Source: Amorphophallus konjac
Taxonomy: Eukaryota; Streptophyta; Magnoliopsida; Alismatales; Araceae
Assembly (NCBI GenBank): GCA_022559845.1
Contig: CM040123.1
Span: 318,847,933-318,911,932 of the forward strand
Direction of reading: 5' to 3'
DNA length: 64,000 nt
Made by a program: the position numbers and the translations under genes. Under the pieces are notes generated by a model. It did no database searches and had not been told where the DNA came from. It worked only from the letters and a program-made list of their open reading frames with translations. Below, in pieces: positions 35,633-48,576 of the stretch (within the stretch, counting starts at the first letter, position 1; each line of letters starts with the position of its first letter).

Positions 35633-37262
35633 GCTGAAAACATCATCGGTAATCCTCAAGATGGGGTAAGAACAAGATCATCACTAAGGCAAGTAGAAGA
35701 AGAGGATTTGATAGCCTTAATCTCACAAGAAGAGCCTAAGGATATTCATGAAGCTCTTCAAAATGAATCTTGGATTCAAGCTATGCATGAAGAGCTACAA
35801 CAGTTCGAAAGGAACAAAGTGTGGACTCTCATGCCGCGTCCTAAGAATCATCCCACAATTGGAACCCATTGGATTTTTAGAAACAAGTTAAATGATACGG
35901 GATTGGTTGTTAGGAACAAGGCCCGGCTTGTAGCCAAAGGGTATAGCCAGGAGATGGGTATTGATTTTGATGAATCTTTTGCACCGATTACTAGATTAGA
36001 AGCAGTCCGGATCTTATTGCCCTATGATTGCTCTTTTAACTTCAAACTATTTCAAATGGATGTTAAATTTGCATTTCTTAATGGTTACATCAAGAAGGAT
36101 ATTTTTGTAGAGCAACCTCCAGGTTTGAAGATTCAAAGCATCCAAAGCATGTGTACACGTTGCAGAAGGCCTTGTGGGGGTTAAAGCAAGCACCAATGGC
36201 ATGGTATGAAAGGCTCACTTCATTTCTTGTGAAAATGATTTCAAAAGAGGTAAGGTTGACCAAACACTCTTCACAAGGAAATCATGTAAAGACATATTAG
36301 TAGTTCAAGTATATGTGGATGACATTATTTTTGGAGCTACTAATAATGTCTTATGTGAAGAATTTATAGAAATCATGCAAGGAGAATTTGAGATGAGCTT
36401 AATGGGTGAACTAAATTTCTTTATTGGATTGTAGGTGAAGCAAACACCCGAGGGCATTTTCATCAATCAAGCTAAGTACACACTAGAGCTGTTAAAGAAA
36501 TTTGGGATGGCTGAAACAAAACCTTTGTCAACTCCAATGGCCACAACCTCGAAGTTAGACAAAGATGGAAATGGTAAAACAGTAGATCCTACACTGTTTC
36601 GAGGTATGATCGGATCACTACTGTATCTTACAGCATGCCACCCTGACATTCAATTCAGTGTATGTCTTTGTGCCCGTTTTCAGTCTTGCCCTAAAGAATC
36701 TCATATAATGGCTGTTAAACGCATTTTTTGATACTTACTTGGCACAGTGGATTTTGGCTTGTAGTTTCCCATCGGTAGTTCTTTTGATTTGATTGCATAC
36801 ACCGATGCAGATTATGCCGGATGTATTGTAGATCGTAAAAGTATTAGTGGGTACTGTCAGTTTCTTGGTGGTTGTCTAGTCTCATGGGCCTCCAAGAAAT
36901 AACATTCAATAGCTCTCTCAACGGCCGAGGCTGAATATGTAGCCGCCGGAAGTTGTGGAGCCCAAGTACTTTGGATCAAAAATCAATTGCTTGATTTGGA
37001 TATTGAAATGAAGTGTGTGCCAATCTTGTGTGATAATACCAGTGCAATCAGCTTGTCTAAAAATCCCGTTCAACATTCTAGGACAAAACACATTGACATT
37101 CGACATCATTTTCTGAGAGATCATGTAGGAAAAGGGGTCTTTGAATTGAATTTCATTGACACACACAATCAGCTAGTTGACATCTTCACAAAATCCCTAA
37201 ACTAGGATCAATTTAACAAGATAAGAAGAGAACTTGGGATGTGCAAGAGTGAGAGCATATAA
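35633..37262 (+). pseudogene. B: pol, reverse transcriptase and RNase H part
   Basis: Resumes B's pol after [73 protein letters not shown] (YVDD) and [20 protein letters not shown]. RNase [17 protein letters not shown], then SWASKK followed by TAA (36900-36902), [34 protein letters not shown] and [13 protein letters not shown]. Frameshifts near 36160-36240 and stops near 36180, 36433, 36729 and 37203. The wording is that of Sireviruses. It ends at TAA 37260-37262. Confidence 0.93.
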
Positions 37263-38031
37263 GTTTGCACTTAAGTTAATATTTGGATTTGTAGAAACTC
37301 ATATGCATCAAGGGTAGGAAAACATGCATATTGTCTATATTTACTTTCAATACCTTGTGTGTTCACATACACTCCTGCATGCTTAAATGTATTTATATAT
37401 ATAGCCCTCCTTGAAAAATACTTCTAAGGCCAGATACTCCTTGCTGAATTAAATGTGGATCCGGTGATGCCGGACCTAACGCAACTGCTGAGGGGGGAGC
37501 AAGAGAAGTCTCCTCAAATCTCCATCTTTTCTCTCTCTCTCTCTCCACTTCATGTTGGTTCCAATCAGAAGGTTGGATGGTTGTCCCCATTTATATAAAA
37601 AAAAGTTGCAAATTGGGGATTTTTGGGTCTAGCGATCGACCGCTAGACCCGGTCCGGTCGACCGAACCAGGCGAACCGGGCCGGCCGAACCACCATCTGA
37701 ACCCCTTTTAAAGGGGTCTTCACTCTCTATTTCTTCATTCCAACTCCTCCACTCTCTCTCCTATCCTCTCCCCTAACCCTAAAACACCAAAACCCCATTT
37801 CTAAACCTCACAAACATCGTTCCTCCTTCACCCGCACTAGATCCGGTTGGTTCGTCACGTTTTTGGGACGAAATCTCCATGTCCGATTTGTGCATTCGTG
37901 AAGCCACCTCCAAGGATCCCGGTTGTGGAGAAGTTCATTTCAAGCTCTAGGTGTGCCCTTTTGGTCTATCTTCCTCCCCTGGGTTGAGATTGTTTGTTCA
38001 AGGGTTTCTGGGTGAGTTCTTCTAGTTCAGG
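37263..38031 (+). other. B: region between pol and the extra ORF, with palindrome and leader-like sequence
   Basis: No coding match. Features in order: GGGGGGAG tract (about 37490), TATA-like TATATAAAA at 37593-37601, a 26-bp palindrome GGGTCTAGCG-ATCGAC-CGCTAGACCC (37625-37650) followed by CCGGTCGACCG, a second near-palindrome ACCCCTTTTAAAGGGGT (about 37696-37712), then a C/T-rich stretch (ACTCTCTCTCC, CCCTAACCCTAAAAC) like a plant 5' leader. A short upstream ORF begins with ATG near 37878. This could be an internal promoter and leader for the extra ORF; inference only. Confidence 0.5.
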
Positions 38032-39495
38032 ATGTCGCCTCGATGGAGTTCTTGGCATTCTGCCCAAGGGGAACCAAGCGGTCAGAGACAAAAGGCCCCG
38101 GCTCATCCACCACAGTAGACACCAGTGTCTCGTCGAGCACCTCGTTTGCCTCCGCGACCCATCATCAATCCCCGACTGGTTTATTTCGATGAGGTGAATG
38201 AGATTTTGCCTGATCTATGTGCCCTGTTTGAAATTCAAGAGGGGTGGATTGATTTTGTCACCAGATACACTAGGTACTATCCTAACCTAGTACATCAATT
38301 TTATGGAAATCTGGTTGAGAGAAATGAAGAGCTGTATACTGTTGTCCAAGGAGTAGAAATTCATATCACACCCGATCTCTTTCAGCAAGCCTTAGGTGTC
38401 CCAGCCAGGGGTGCTAATATGAATTTTGGGCATGATGCAGTTGAGGATACCTTTATTGCCATGACAAACTGTGATTTTGTGCATGGTATCAGTGACTTAA
38501 TTGAGTTGAATGCCAACTACTTTTCACCACTACAACGGATTCTACACCATGTGTTCATGTCACTTATTTATCCAAAGGGTGGGAGTAGAGATGAGGTGAC
38601 TGAAGTTCACAGGTTTTTGTTTTATTATGTTATGAATGGCAGCTTAATTAACATGGGTCGGCTCATGACCACTTTGATAAGCACATGTCGAACCCAACTA
38701 AGGAGATCACTACCTTATGCCTCACAGCTGACAGGCGTGTTTGTATACACTGGGGTTCACCTTGGTGATGAAGTATTCATTCGAGTTCGACAGGATGATA
38801 TTTACAATCACCACAAGATTTTCACAGATATGGGATATTATTGGGGTCTGGATGGTGAACTCCGTCATGATGTGCCCACTTATGAAGAAGAAGCTAAAAA
38901 TGATGCAGAGTAGGAACAGGGGCAGCAGCATGCTCAAGGGGCAGTTCCTCTTCCAGTTCAGGCTGAAGACCAGCCTCCACCACCTTCCCCTCATCACATG
39001 GATCAAGAGATGCCTCCCCCACCACAGTTCCATCATGGGGAGTCTTCTACTCAAGGGACTGGACAGCACCCTTGAGTGGACTATGAGACTTTTGACAGGC
39101 GGTTCACTAGGATGGAAACTCAAGTGGATGCCTTTGGGGAGCAACTCTCTACCCTTGGTGAGAATATTGCCACCATGGGCACTATGCTGGAATCTATACC
39201 ACAGCATCCAAATTCTTTCTCCACAGCTTTGGATTCCTTAGCCACTCAGATGCACACTCTCTCCACAAACATGACCACTCTCACCTAGAGCCATGAAGAC
39301 TCACGTGAGGCCTTTCATGCTATGAACCGAGTTCTCCTGAATATGCAACGCCGTGACCTTGATAGGGCTCAACAACTGACCCATATCCAGCACCGTCTTC
39401 AGCATCACGACCACCTACTTGGAGACATTCGGCAGCGCCTTGGCTATGTGCCTCTTCCTCCACCAGACACCCCGCCTCCTGTAGATGATCCATGA
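38032..39495 (+). pseudogene. B: extra ORF after pol (transposon-associated domain plus coiled coil), nonsense-interrupted
   Basis: One frame of 488 codons from ATG 38032 (MSPRWSSWHSAQ) to TGA 39493-39495, with four internal stops (codon 29 TAG; 38911 TAG; 39073 TGA; 39286 TAG) and no frameshift. The globular part (PRLVYFDEVNEILPDLCALF, LYTVVQGVEIHITPDLFQQA, ILHHVFMSLIYPKGGSRDEV) is homologous along its length to C's ORF at 57612 and resembles the domain called putative plant transposon protein. A Pro/Gln-rich linker follows, then a coiled-coil end (FDRRFTRMETQVDAFGEQLS). No signal peptide or membrane helix, so it is not an envelope protein despite its position. Function unknown. Confidence 0.8.
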
Positions 39496-39979
39496 GGACG
39501 TCTTCTAGTTTCCTACCTCCAGTTGGTGTCCTTTCGTCTTGTGTCTGTTGGGTCCCATCTTCGTCTATCATATTCCCCTCTTTGATGATGCCAAAGGGGG
39601 AGAAGTTAGTAGTGCATGGTATGTTGTGTGTTTGCATGCATGATCATGAGAGGATCATTGTGTCTGTTCTGCATTTGTTTAGTCACTTGTGTCTAGAGTC
39701 GTGCATTCACTCTTGCATCAATGTACTATGTAATATAATGATGAAATGAATGCTATTGGTTTTTGATCCCAATTGGTTGGCTCTTATCTTTCATTTCCTA
39801 TCTATTTGGCAAATAAAGTGTTGAATGGTTTGAATGGCTTGTGATGTTTCACCTAAGGGAACGAGTATTTGGTTTATTCGCCTTGTGGTTTATCGGCCTT
39901 TGCTTAGCTCCACATTTGCTTTACGGCATGCTAAGGCAATTGTAATTTAGAGTTTTGTCATCATCAGAAAGGGGGAGAT
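39496..39979 (+). other. B: 3' untranslated region with two polypurine tracts
   Basis: TTTGATGATGCCAAAGGGGG (about 39579-39598) is a first polypurine-tract module just after the extra ORF; GTCATCATCAGAAAGGGGGA (from about 39958, to 39979 at the LTR) is the one that abuts the LTR. Multiple tracts of this kind are a Sirevirus hallmark. Nothing coding is recognised. Confidence 0.75.
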
Positions 39980-41540
<1,561 letters not shown>

Positions 41541-41707
41541 ACGTCATTGCTCACGCCACAGAGCATGACAAGAACATCGGCTTGACAATCAGCAGCTCAA
41601 TGGAAGATCCTCCGCTCACCCAAGCATATCTCGATCAGAACATCCGTTCTGCCACCTCAAACCACAACCTCGACACCTCAAGGCTGGATAAATCTCAAGC
41701 TGGAGTG
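41541..41707 (+). repeat. 236-bp inverted repeat, left arm (inner part)
   Basis: Continues the left arm after element B. Together with 20994-21067, minus the 5-bp duplication, it gives 236 bases, the same length as the right arm at 41738-41973. Most positions pair, with scattered mismatches. Confidence 0.9.
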
Positions 41708-41737
41708 GCCAAACTCAATAACAGCTCCCTCAGAGCA

Positions 41738-41973
41738 CACTCCAGCTTGAGATTTATTCATCCTTGAGGTGTTGAGGTTGTGGTTTGAGGTGGAAGAACG
41801 GATGTTCTGATCGAGATATGCTTGGGTGAGCGGAGGATCTTCCGTTGAGCTACTGATTGTCGAGCCGATGTTCTTGTCATGCTCTGTAGCGTCAGCAATG
41901 ACGTGTCGGTCCCGGTTGTCTTTGCAGATTTTGAGGTAGGATTGGGCGGAGGCGTCCTAGTAAGTTCTTGCTC
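41738..41973 (-). repeat. 236-bp inverted repeat, right arm
   Basis: CACTCCAGCTTGAGATTTAT ... AGTTCTTGCTC is the reverse complement of the left arm, across a 30-base spacer (41708-41737). The minus-strand frame at 42261-41758 is open for 167 codons but matches no family I recognise. A transcript before B inserted would have formed a long hairpin. Confidence 0.9.
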
Positions 41974-42279
41974 TGCGCGCTTGTATGCGAATGTGTTGTG
42001 TTCACCCTTGGATTTAGCTCGAGATAAGAAGGTTCCGCGGCGAGTTCGGGACTTGAGGATGAGCGTTCGCGGTTGCCGATTATGGCTCGTGTTGAGACCC
42101 TTGGCGTGGCATATTGCAGTTCGAGGAATTACAGAGGTGGCGCATCGGGAGATGTTGTGATTGTGGTCCGACATGACACTCGCCGAGTGTGTCGGAGGCA
42201 TCGACCTGATGGAAGCGATGGTTTTCTCGGTACGGGAAGGTGTTGTTTCCAGCGTGCACAAGGTTTGAGGTCAGGTCGA
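41974..42279. other. Unassigned sequence right of the inverted repeat
   Basis: CpG-rich, with a minus-strand open frame continuing from the right arm (to 42261: HNISRCATSVIPRTAICHAK). Not recognised; it may be part of an old retroelement gag or unrelated DNA. Confidence 0.3.
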
Positions 42280-44423
42280 TGTTGACACTAAAAATATTCC
42301 TAATTTTTCCTATGATGGAGACATCGAGGCAAGACCGTCCGCATTTTGTTTGTATTTATGTCCTTTCATATTTGTATGTATACCCTTGTGTTATATGGGT
42401 ACGCAATTGTAAGTCTTAGTGGGTTTATATGTAAAATTCCAGTAGGCCCAAGTAAGGGGGCCCTCACCCCTTTCCCATTGGTCCACCTAGACCATGTGGG
42501 GCTGGTCAACCATCCTAGGTGGCCATCTAGAAGGTTGGAATGCCAATTGACCACATGGGAGACAAGTGGATTAAAAATTTAAAGGTAGGCTACCTACCTC
42601 ACCTACCTTGTCCCCCCATTAGAATTAATTAGGAATTTCGTTGTTTTTATTTTATTTGAATCAAATATGAAGTCCCTTAAATGCCCCTCTAGATCCTAGA
42701 TCTAAGGGTATTCATGGTCTTTTTTTATTTATTATATAAGTCATGTATTTCTATTATTCTAGAATTAATGAAAGTGAAAAAATCATTGTGCAAGAACCCC
42801 TCTCTTGGAGAATTTTGATCTCTCCTCTCTCTCCCCCTGGTTTCTTCATCCCCAACCCCCATTCTAAAGTGATATCTCCTTCCCCCCACCTCCGGTGATC
42901 ATCGGTGCCGCCGCCGCCGCCGCCGCCGTTCGTGCCGCCATCACGCCGCCGCGGAGCCGCCTTCGGTGTTTTGTCCATCCTGGATAGAGGCTTCTTGTCC
43001 GAATATCTGATCTCCACCGCGTGAAGATCTCAAGCTGCAATTTTTATGGTGTGTTCTTCCCTTGTATCCCAAGCTCCACCTAAATTTTCACGCCTAAATT
43101 CTATTGTTTAATATTTTTCCATTTTCGTGCATCTTTCATTCCTAGTTCTATTTTGTCTCTGTCTACAGTGACAGCAGCCCTGTGTTTCCCACCTCCGGCC
43201 ATCTTTTTGATTTGTCCAAACCCTCCCAATTTTACTGGGAGTTCTGTCCATCACCCCCTACATCCACAAATTTTCTTAATTTTTTATCAGCCTTCTATCT
43301 ATTTTTAGAAATTCGTGTTCTTCCTCAGCTACAGTGTTGTCAGCCAGATTCCAGATCCGACCCACTGCTAGTGCAAAACTCATAGCAATTCGTAGCCTTC
43401 CCTAAATCCATATCCAAAAATAGTCTTGGTTTCGTAGCTTGATTTCCCACAACGTTTCTGAAGAACACAACCCTAGATTCGGACGTATACCTCACGGTCA
43501 AAGGCAATCCACATGAAAGTTCTCTGCTGACCTAAGATTTCAGGAACTGTACAATAGGAACTTGGAAATTCCATAAGTCCAGATCCATGTGTATCCAAGG
43601 CATATCTCTAGACCTAGATTGAAGTATTTGAAGTTAGCTTTCCAACGGCGCCAGTCTCGTGTCGATCCGACATCGGGGCTGATCGCAACGCCCGTTCTCG
43701 CCGAGACGCGCGCTGAAAACCAGAAGTTGCAGCCCGTGGCCGGTTATTCCGACCGGTGCCGATCGGAGCCGCCCGGCCTTCGGACGGTGAACCAGCGCGC
43801 CCCCACTCCAGGGAGCGCCATTCCAGGCATCCTCCACCATAGCGGTGACACCGGATCCCACACGGCCCCTCCGGACAGCACGTGGGCCCCACCGTCACGT
43901 GTTAAGGTGTTGCCGAAACAGCGCGAGAAGCCGCCCGTCAACCCGAATTCGGTCCTCCCGGACCCCATTGTGTAGCCCTTTACCTCCCTGCGTGGAGTGG
44001 GCAGCGATTTGTATTGCTGTAATCTCCGTGTATTATTGTTCCGGGAGTACGAGTTTCGGCCGGGTCCGTCGTCCCCACGCCGAGCGCGTGGAGGTATCGC
44101 ATTCGCTCCCTTACTTGGCATTTTACTTACTTCATATATATTTGTTTATGCCGCTGCTAGAGAGCATGTGTAGGGATATCTAGCTCGCTTTATCTATTCA
44201 TTACCGCTGCTGTGAGAGAGTGCGAGACCGTCCTGTGACCCGATCCGGGCACACGAGAGAGCCGATCACCCTAGCTCACTGCCGGTTTCTCAACCGCGCA
44301 CGTCCGACGCTTCCCTCGTTAAGGGGCAGTCACGAGCTTGTCGTGTCCGTGGTCTTGTCCCGCATCATCCTAACTTCTGCTTCTGTAGGTCTTAGGTTTT
44401 GATCGACTGCTCTCGTGCCAACA
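42280..44423 (+). repeat. Isolated LTR H (family undetermined)
   Basis: Starts TGTTGACAC and ends GTGCCAACA, whose reverse complement TGTTGGCAC matches the start at 8 of 9 bases, as expected of LTR ends. It contains TATATAAG near 42735, CT-rich leader-like sequence, (GCC)n at about 42907-42930 and a CpG-rich 3' half. No second copy is in the window and no classical primer-binding site follows, so assignment rests on the termini and composition only. Confidence 0.5.
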
Positions 44424-44640
44424 GAAAAGAAAAGAAAGAAAAGAAGAAAAAGAATGGCGGAAGCCGAACAAAAGATGAATATTCGGGACCATCCCCGAAG
44501 GAGCAATCAAAAAGTTACAAATACAAGTGAAGCTGGCCCGGCAGCACAAATCACAGTGCCGAAGGCCATGTTAGAAGAAAACCCGAGTGTCCGAACCAAA
44601 GGTACAAATGGTTCCGGAACTGGCCGTTCAGCGACCTGAA
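44424..44640 (+). other. Possible internal start of element H
   Basis: An A/G-rich run is followed by a 62-codon frame from ATG 44454 (MAEAEQKMNIRDHPRRSNQK) to TGA 44637-44639. The position after an LTR suggests a gag start, but no domain is recognisable. Confidence 0.3.
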
Positions 44641-46077
44641 GGCTTTACCAATGCTTCTCGTAGCGGTTTTACGAAGCCGCGATGAAATGAAGGATCAGGA
44701 CAACTCCCGGAGCCAGTCCGAGGTCCACAATCCAACTCACACCTGAGCAAACGTGACGGAACAAGCTTATCCAGCGCGCCCCCTTTCACCGGCGTGCCCC
44801 TCTTCCCGGGGCCCTCTTATCCGGTGTGCCAAATGCTGAATTGGAGACTTGCCAACGCGCCATTCGCCACGCCATAATAAGCCCAGCTATATATATGGCT
44901 GCCATGCTATTTGGTTCGACCAAGTGAAAAAACAAACGGCGGAAGAGAAAGACCCAATTGAGAGAACCCGTTCGTCCGAGAGAGAAGGGAGTCTTTGGGG
45001 AGAAGTAGGGCTTCCATTGAGAGTGAACCCACCGCCATCCTCCCCTATCTGCTTGCTTGAGTTGCTCTGGAGCTGGAGAAGAGTCGCCAATCCGATACTC
45101 TGTTTTGGTGGCAAAGTTCAGGTGGGTTCCGTGGGTTTCCTCCCGACGATCCCCCTCTGGTTTTCTTTCCTGATATAGTGTAAGTGAGGGGGGAGGGGCG
45201 ATGATATGAGCCCACCTCCCCCCTTCACCATCTTCCATCTCTGCCACTTCTGTAATCCCATCTGTGTAATCAATGAAACGGCGCCCGAGCGACAACGTCG
45301 GACCACGCCACAGCTCGTGATAATCTATGTACTTTCTTTCTACTGATGGAATGAATTACGCTCACTGTTGTATATGCTTCTCATACCCTTCCCTCGATTC
45401 ACATGTTCAACCGTCTCGTGTGTGAATGTCGTGTTTCGTTTCGTGATACCGACCACGCCCTGAAATCAATACGGGCTACAAAAATGATTTCCCATCCCCG
45501 GGGCTCCTCTCTTCTAATGCAATGGCTGAGCCGAATTTGCTGCATACATATGGTGGTTTCCATGGTGAGAGACACACTCGTGTGTGCATCTCTGCCTGCT
45601 TCTATTCCGAGGTCGACTCCATCAACATCCCTCTACACTTCCTCATAGTCCAGAGTGAACGCGGTCATCTCTATAACTCCCGCATCCATCATATGCAAAT
45701 GATTCTGATGGCTATCTCCGATATCTTAATTGTCGTAGTTCGCAATGCTAACCTAATAACCCCGTGAGCACTAACTTGCTAACTCTGTGAGTGACGATTT
45801 GCCAACTCATCGGATGTTGTGTTATGCCGTTGTATTTCCCCCTTTGTTCTATATACGATTTACGACTGCCGAGCTTTGTTACTTCTGCTAACAGTAGCTT
45901 CAGTATTCCGGGGAGGGGAACATACCCCATTCGTGCCTCAGGATCATCATTTGGTTAAAAGGGCTCCATCTGTGAGTGATGAGTGTTCCTATGGGCCATA
46001 AGGTGAATATTGATAGGGCTTAGCCCGATATCAAACCCACTGTCCTCAGGGACATTGTGGTGGCCACGGGTTATATG

Positions 46078-46275
46078 TCCCTTGTAGGCTAGTCCTCGGG
46101 GTTTCCCTTCCCTATTGGCCGTCCCTTCTTGGATTGTGACTTGATCATGGGTCGTGCACCCCTCGTAGGCTAGCCCTCGGGGTTCTCCTTCCCTCATTGG
46201 TCGTCTCATCCGATCGCTTCAACCCACGGAACCATGGTGCCCCTGGTAGGCTAGTCCTCGGGGTTTCCTATCCGA
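46078..46275. repeat. Three-copy imperfect tandem repeat, about 80 bp
   Basis: The core GTAGGCTAGTCCTCGGGGTT (or GCCCTCGGGGTT) recurs at about 46085, 46166 and 46248, followed each time by a CCTTCCCTATTGG-like string. Spacing is about 81 bases. Confidence 0.8.
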
Positions 46276-47053
46276 TTGGGATCTGCTGGCCGCCGTCGTG
46301 CTGGCCGGCTTGTCAGGGGCTTACTCCACACGTGAGTATAACCCCGCTTCTCCCTTGAAATCCTTCAGGGATGGGGAGATGCTGTCCAATTTTCGCTAGG
46401 CTTTGAACACTAAGTTACCCTTGTGGTTTGGACTAAATAAAGCATACTTCTGAAAGAATAAACCTCTGTGTTCGAGTATGAACCTTGCACGAATTCATGA
46501 CTCTGCTTATGGAGAGTCCAGGACTCCATTTTAATAATTAATTAACTCAATTAACATCAAAGAGGCTAATAAACAACTCTGGAACTCAAACGGGTTGAAA
46601 ATAGCAAGAAAATAGCCTAATCCGGCGCGCCCTAATACAGCGCGGTACCCCCCCCCCCCCCCGCACCGGTTTAACCTTAGACTCAAAATCAAAAACATTT
46701 CAACGGCCTATACCCGGCGTGCCCTAATCCGGCGCGCCCCAAGCCACCCGCGCCGGTTTAGCCCATCCATCCCATACCGTGCCGTTTTAGCATTTTACCT
46801 ATGCTACCCCGCACCGTATTAGCCTATACCTATGCTGAATCGCGTCGGATTTGAATGAAACATTTCCTTTTGCGCCGTTTTAACCCCGCACTCATTCCTG
46901 GGGCAACCCTTGCCTTCTATGACCGAGATTGATCAACCTAATTGACCACGGGTCGGGTAAGAAGAAACTGATTAATTTAAATCTATTTTATATCATGCTC
47001 TTACTGCACGCATATATGTATATATCACCTAAATGTGTGCTTGTGTGACTTGA

Positions 47054-47166
47054 CTCCCCGGTATATCAAATGGTGACTGGCGAAAATTCAGGTTACGCCT
47101 GGCCAGAGGCTTTCACTTTGCGCGATGATGGTTCTCGGACCTAGGTTCTCCGCCTTGTACCAGGAG
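47054..47166 (+). other. Module 1, copy in element D LTR (putative structured RNA)
   Basis: Outer stem CTCC and GGTA (47054-47057, 47060-47063) with TACC and GGAG (47158-47161, 47163-47166). Inner stem ATGGTGA (47070-47076) with TCACTTT (47113-47119), six of seven paired. Nested hairpin CTGGC/GCCAG (47077-47081, 47102-47106) and CAGG/CCTG (47089-47092, 47098-47101). Then TTGCGCGATG, a small GGT...ACC hairpin, and TTCTCCGCCTTG. The order matches the Sirevirus copies although D is a Ty3/Gypsy element. Confidence 0.65.
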
Positions 47167-47494
47167 CTGGCCTAATAAATAAATGCTACCCTATTGTGTG
47201 CTTGCATGCAATCACGTCTTTCACATATTCTAGCGGCCCCATGGTCATTCTATTTTTGGCGATTAATCAAGGGTTAAAACTCTTCTGGAAAGATGTACTT
47301 AACGCCATAGCCTTTATGGTACGGCGGGTTTTGGGTCCCGACACGATCACCGATAGTCATCTGGTTAGTCAGACGGTGTGCATAATAAATTTGTCACTCA
47401 GTGACTGGCACGCCCCACGCAAATAAACCTTTAATAAATAAACCAAATAAACCCATAATAAAAATATCTTTAATAAAATATATCTCCCACAAGC

Positions 47495-47512
47495 TGGCAC
47501 GCCCGGTGGGAC
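47495..47512 (+). other. D: primer-binding site
   Basis: TGGCACGCCCGGTGGGAC, three bases after the LTR end, is the form typical of plant Tat-lineage Gypsy elements. Naming tRNA-Arg as the primer is from memory of the lineage. Confidence 0.8.
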
Positions 47513-47623
47513 ACAACCTCCCTTCATCTCTTCGCCAAAATAGAAGGACCATGGGGCCCCATTGAACTATTTCAAATGCTAATTATTCATTCGTCTTGTT
47601 TCTCTTCTTTGTAGATTGAAGCA

Positions 47624-48130
47624 ATGGCGGGTAGACTGTCTGGACTTGCTTTCGGTTCCCGGATCGTAGCCGACCATGCTGCCCACGACTACCTTGCCGT
47701 ACCTACTACCTTCGGCAACTTGCCTCCAGTCGTTGGCTTCCCCAACTTCCTGGGAGTTGCATTTGCGGATCTCCTGGACGTGGAGAGTTCTGAACCCGCG
47801 AAGCTGAAGAACGACAAAATTGCGGCCCGCCGAAGTGAGGGCCATGTCAAGGAAGCTTTGCTGAAGAGCCCGGTGATCATGAGCTGCCACGTCCACCATT
47901 CTATTTGCCCAACTGCGGCACATGAGAAGAAGTCTGCTGGGGGCAACAAGAAGTGCTCCAGAGGAAGAGTTTTTACTACTCCCCGAAGCCGACTCTCAGC
48001 ATCTGGGAAGTCCTTGTTGATCGGAGGCGTCCGAGTCTACTTCAATGGCCGCAGCGCCGAAGTTCTACCAGATCGGATCATCCCGACTGTGCCCACTCAC
48101 AACACCTTCCATGTGCTAGCAGGCCGGTGA
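47624..48130 (+). CDS. D: ORF upstream of gag, unknown function
   Basis: 168 codons from ATG 47624 (MAGRLSGLAFGSRIVADHAA) to TGA. It begins 112 bases after the primer-binding site, so it is the first ORF of the element's RNA. I do not recognise a domain; it may be a gag N-terminal region now cut off by stops between 48131 and 48576, or a separate leader ORF as in some Tat/Ogre elements. The C-terminal part is basic (KKSAGGNKKCSRGRVFTTPR). Confidence 0.4.
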   Translation: MAGRLSGLAFGSRIVADHAAHDYLAVPTTFGNLPPVVGFPNFLGVAFADLLDVESSEPAKLKNDKIAARRSEGHVKEALLKSPVIMSCHVHHSICPTAAHEKKSAGGNKKCSRGRVFTTPRSRLSASGKSLLIGGVRVYFNGRSAEVLPDRIIPTVPTHNTFHVLAGR

Positions 48131-48576
48131 GTGAATTTTGACGACAACAAGCAAGGGAGGACGACCCCAAACTTGCCAAAGTTTAAGCAGATCAGGTTCC
48201 CAAGAGGATCTGAGGCCCTGCACTAGCTTCGCAAGGCTTCAAAAATTATGCTGAGATCTCCAAGAGAGGGGGCAAAAAGGCTGTACACGCAGAAGAGACC
48301 GTGGTTGCAACTCCTCCACCTGCCATCAAGGTCTCCGCAAGACAAGCCCACATCTCCAAATTATCAAGGAATTCCATTCTAGTTTCCAAACTGACACGGC
48401 TTTCATACATGCCGTCAGCCCGAATCCAAGTGCTACCTTCTGCCATCTCTACAGAATGCAGCCGGGAAGACACAATAAGGATGGTCCGGGAACATTTCCA
48501 TGGCTTTGGAGGTCCCATTATGGGTCGAAAAAGGTCGCTTTGAGTCATCAGGGCCGAAGAGGAAGAAAAAGATAAG

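Larger units (their letters stand above)
44641..47491 (+). repeat. D: probable 5' LTR (start uncertain)
   Basis: The end is firm: ATCTCCCACA at 47491, three bases before a Tat-type primer-binding site. The start is not identified; a shared composition (CCGGCGTGCC/CCGGCGCGCC words at about 44775-44860 and 46620-46760) suggests one unit. CTATATATATGG near 44890 is a TATA candidate. Contains a three-copy repeat (about 46080-46260), a poly-C run (about 46650) and module 1 (47054-47166). No protein-coding match. Confidence 0.5.

Noticed and set aside
47624..48130. Host gene candidate
   Set aside because: It starts just after a Tat primer-binding site and precedes gag, so it belongs to the retroelement.
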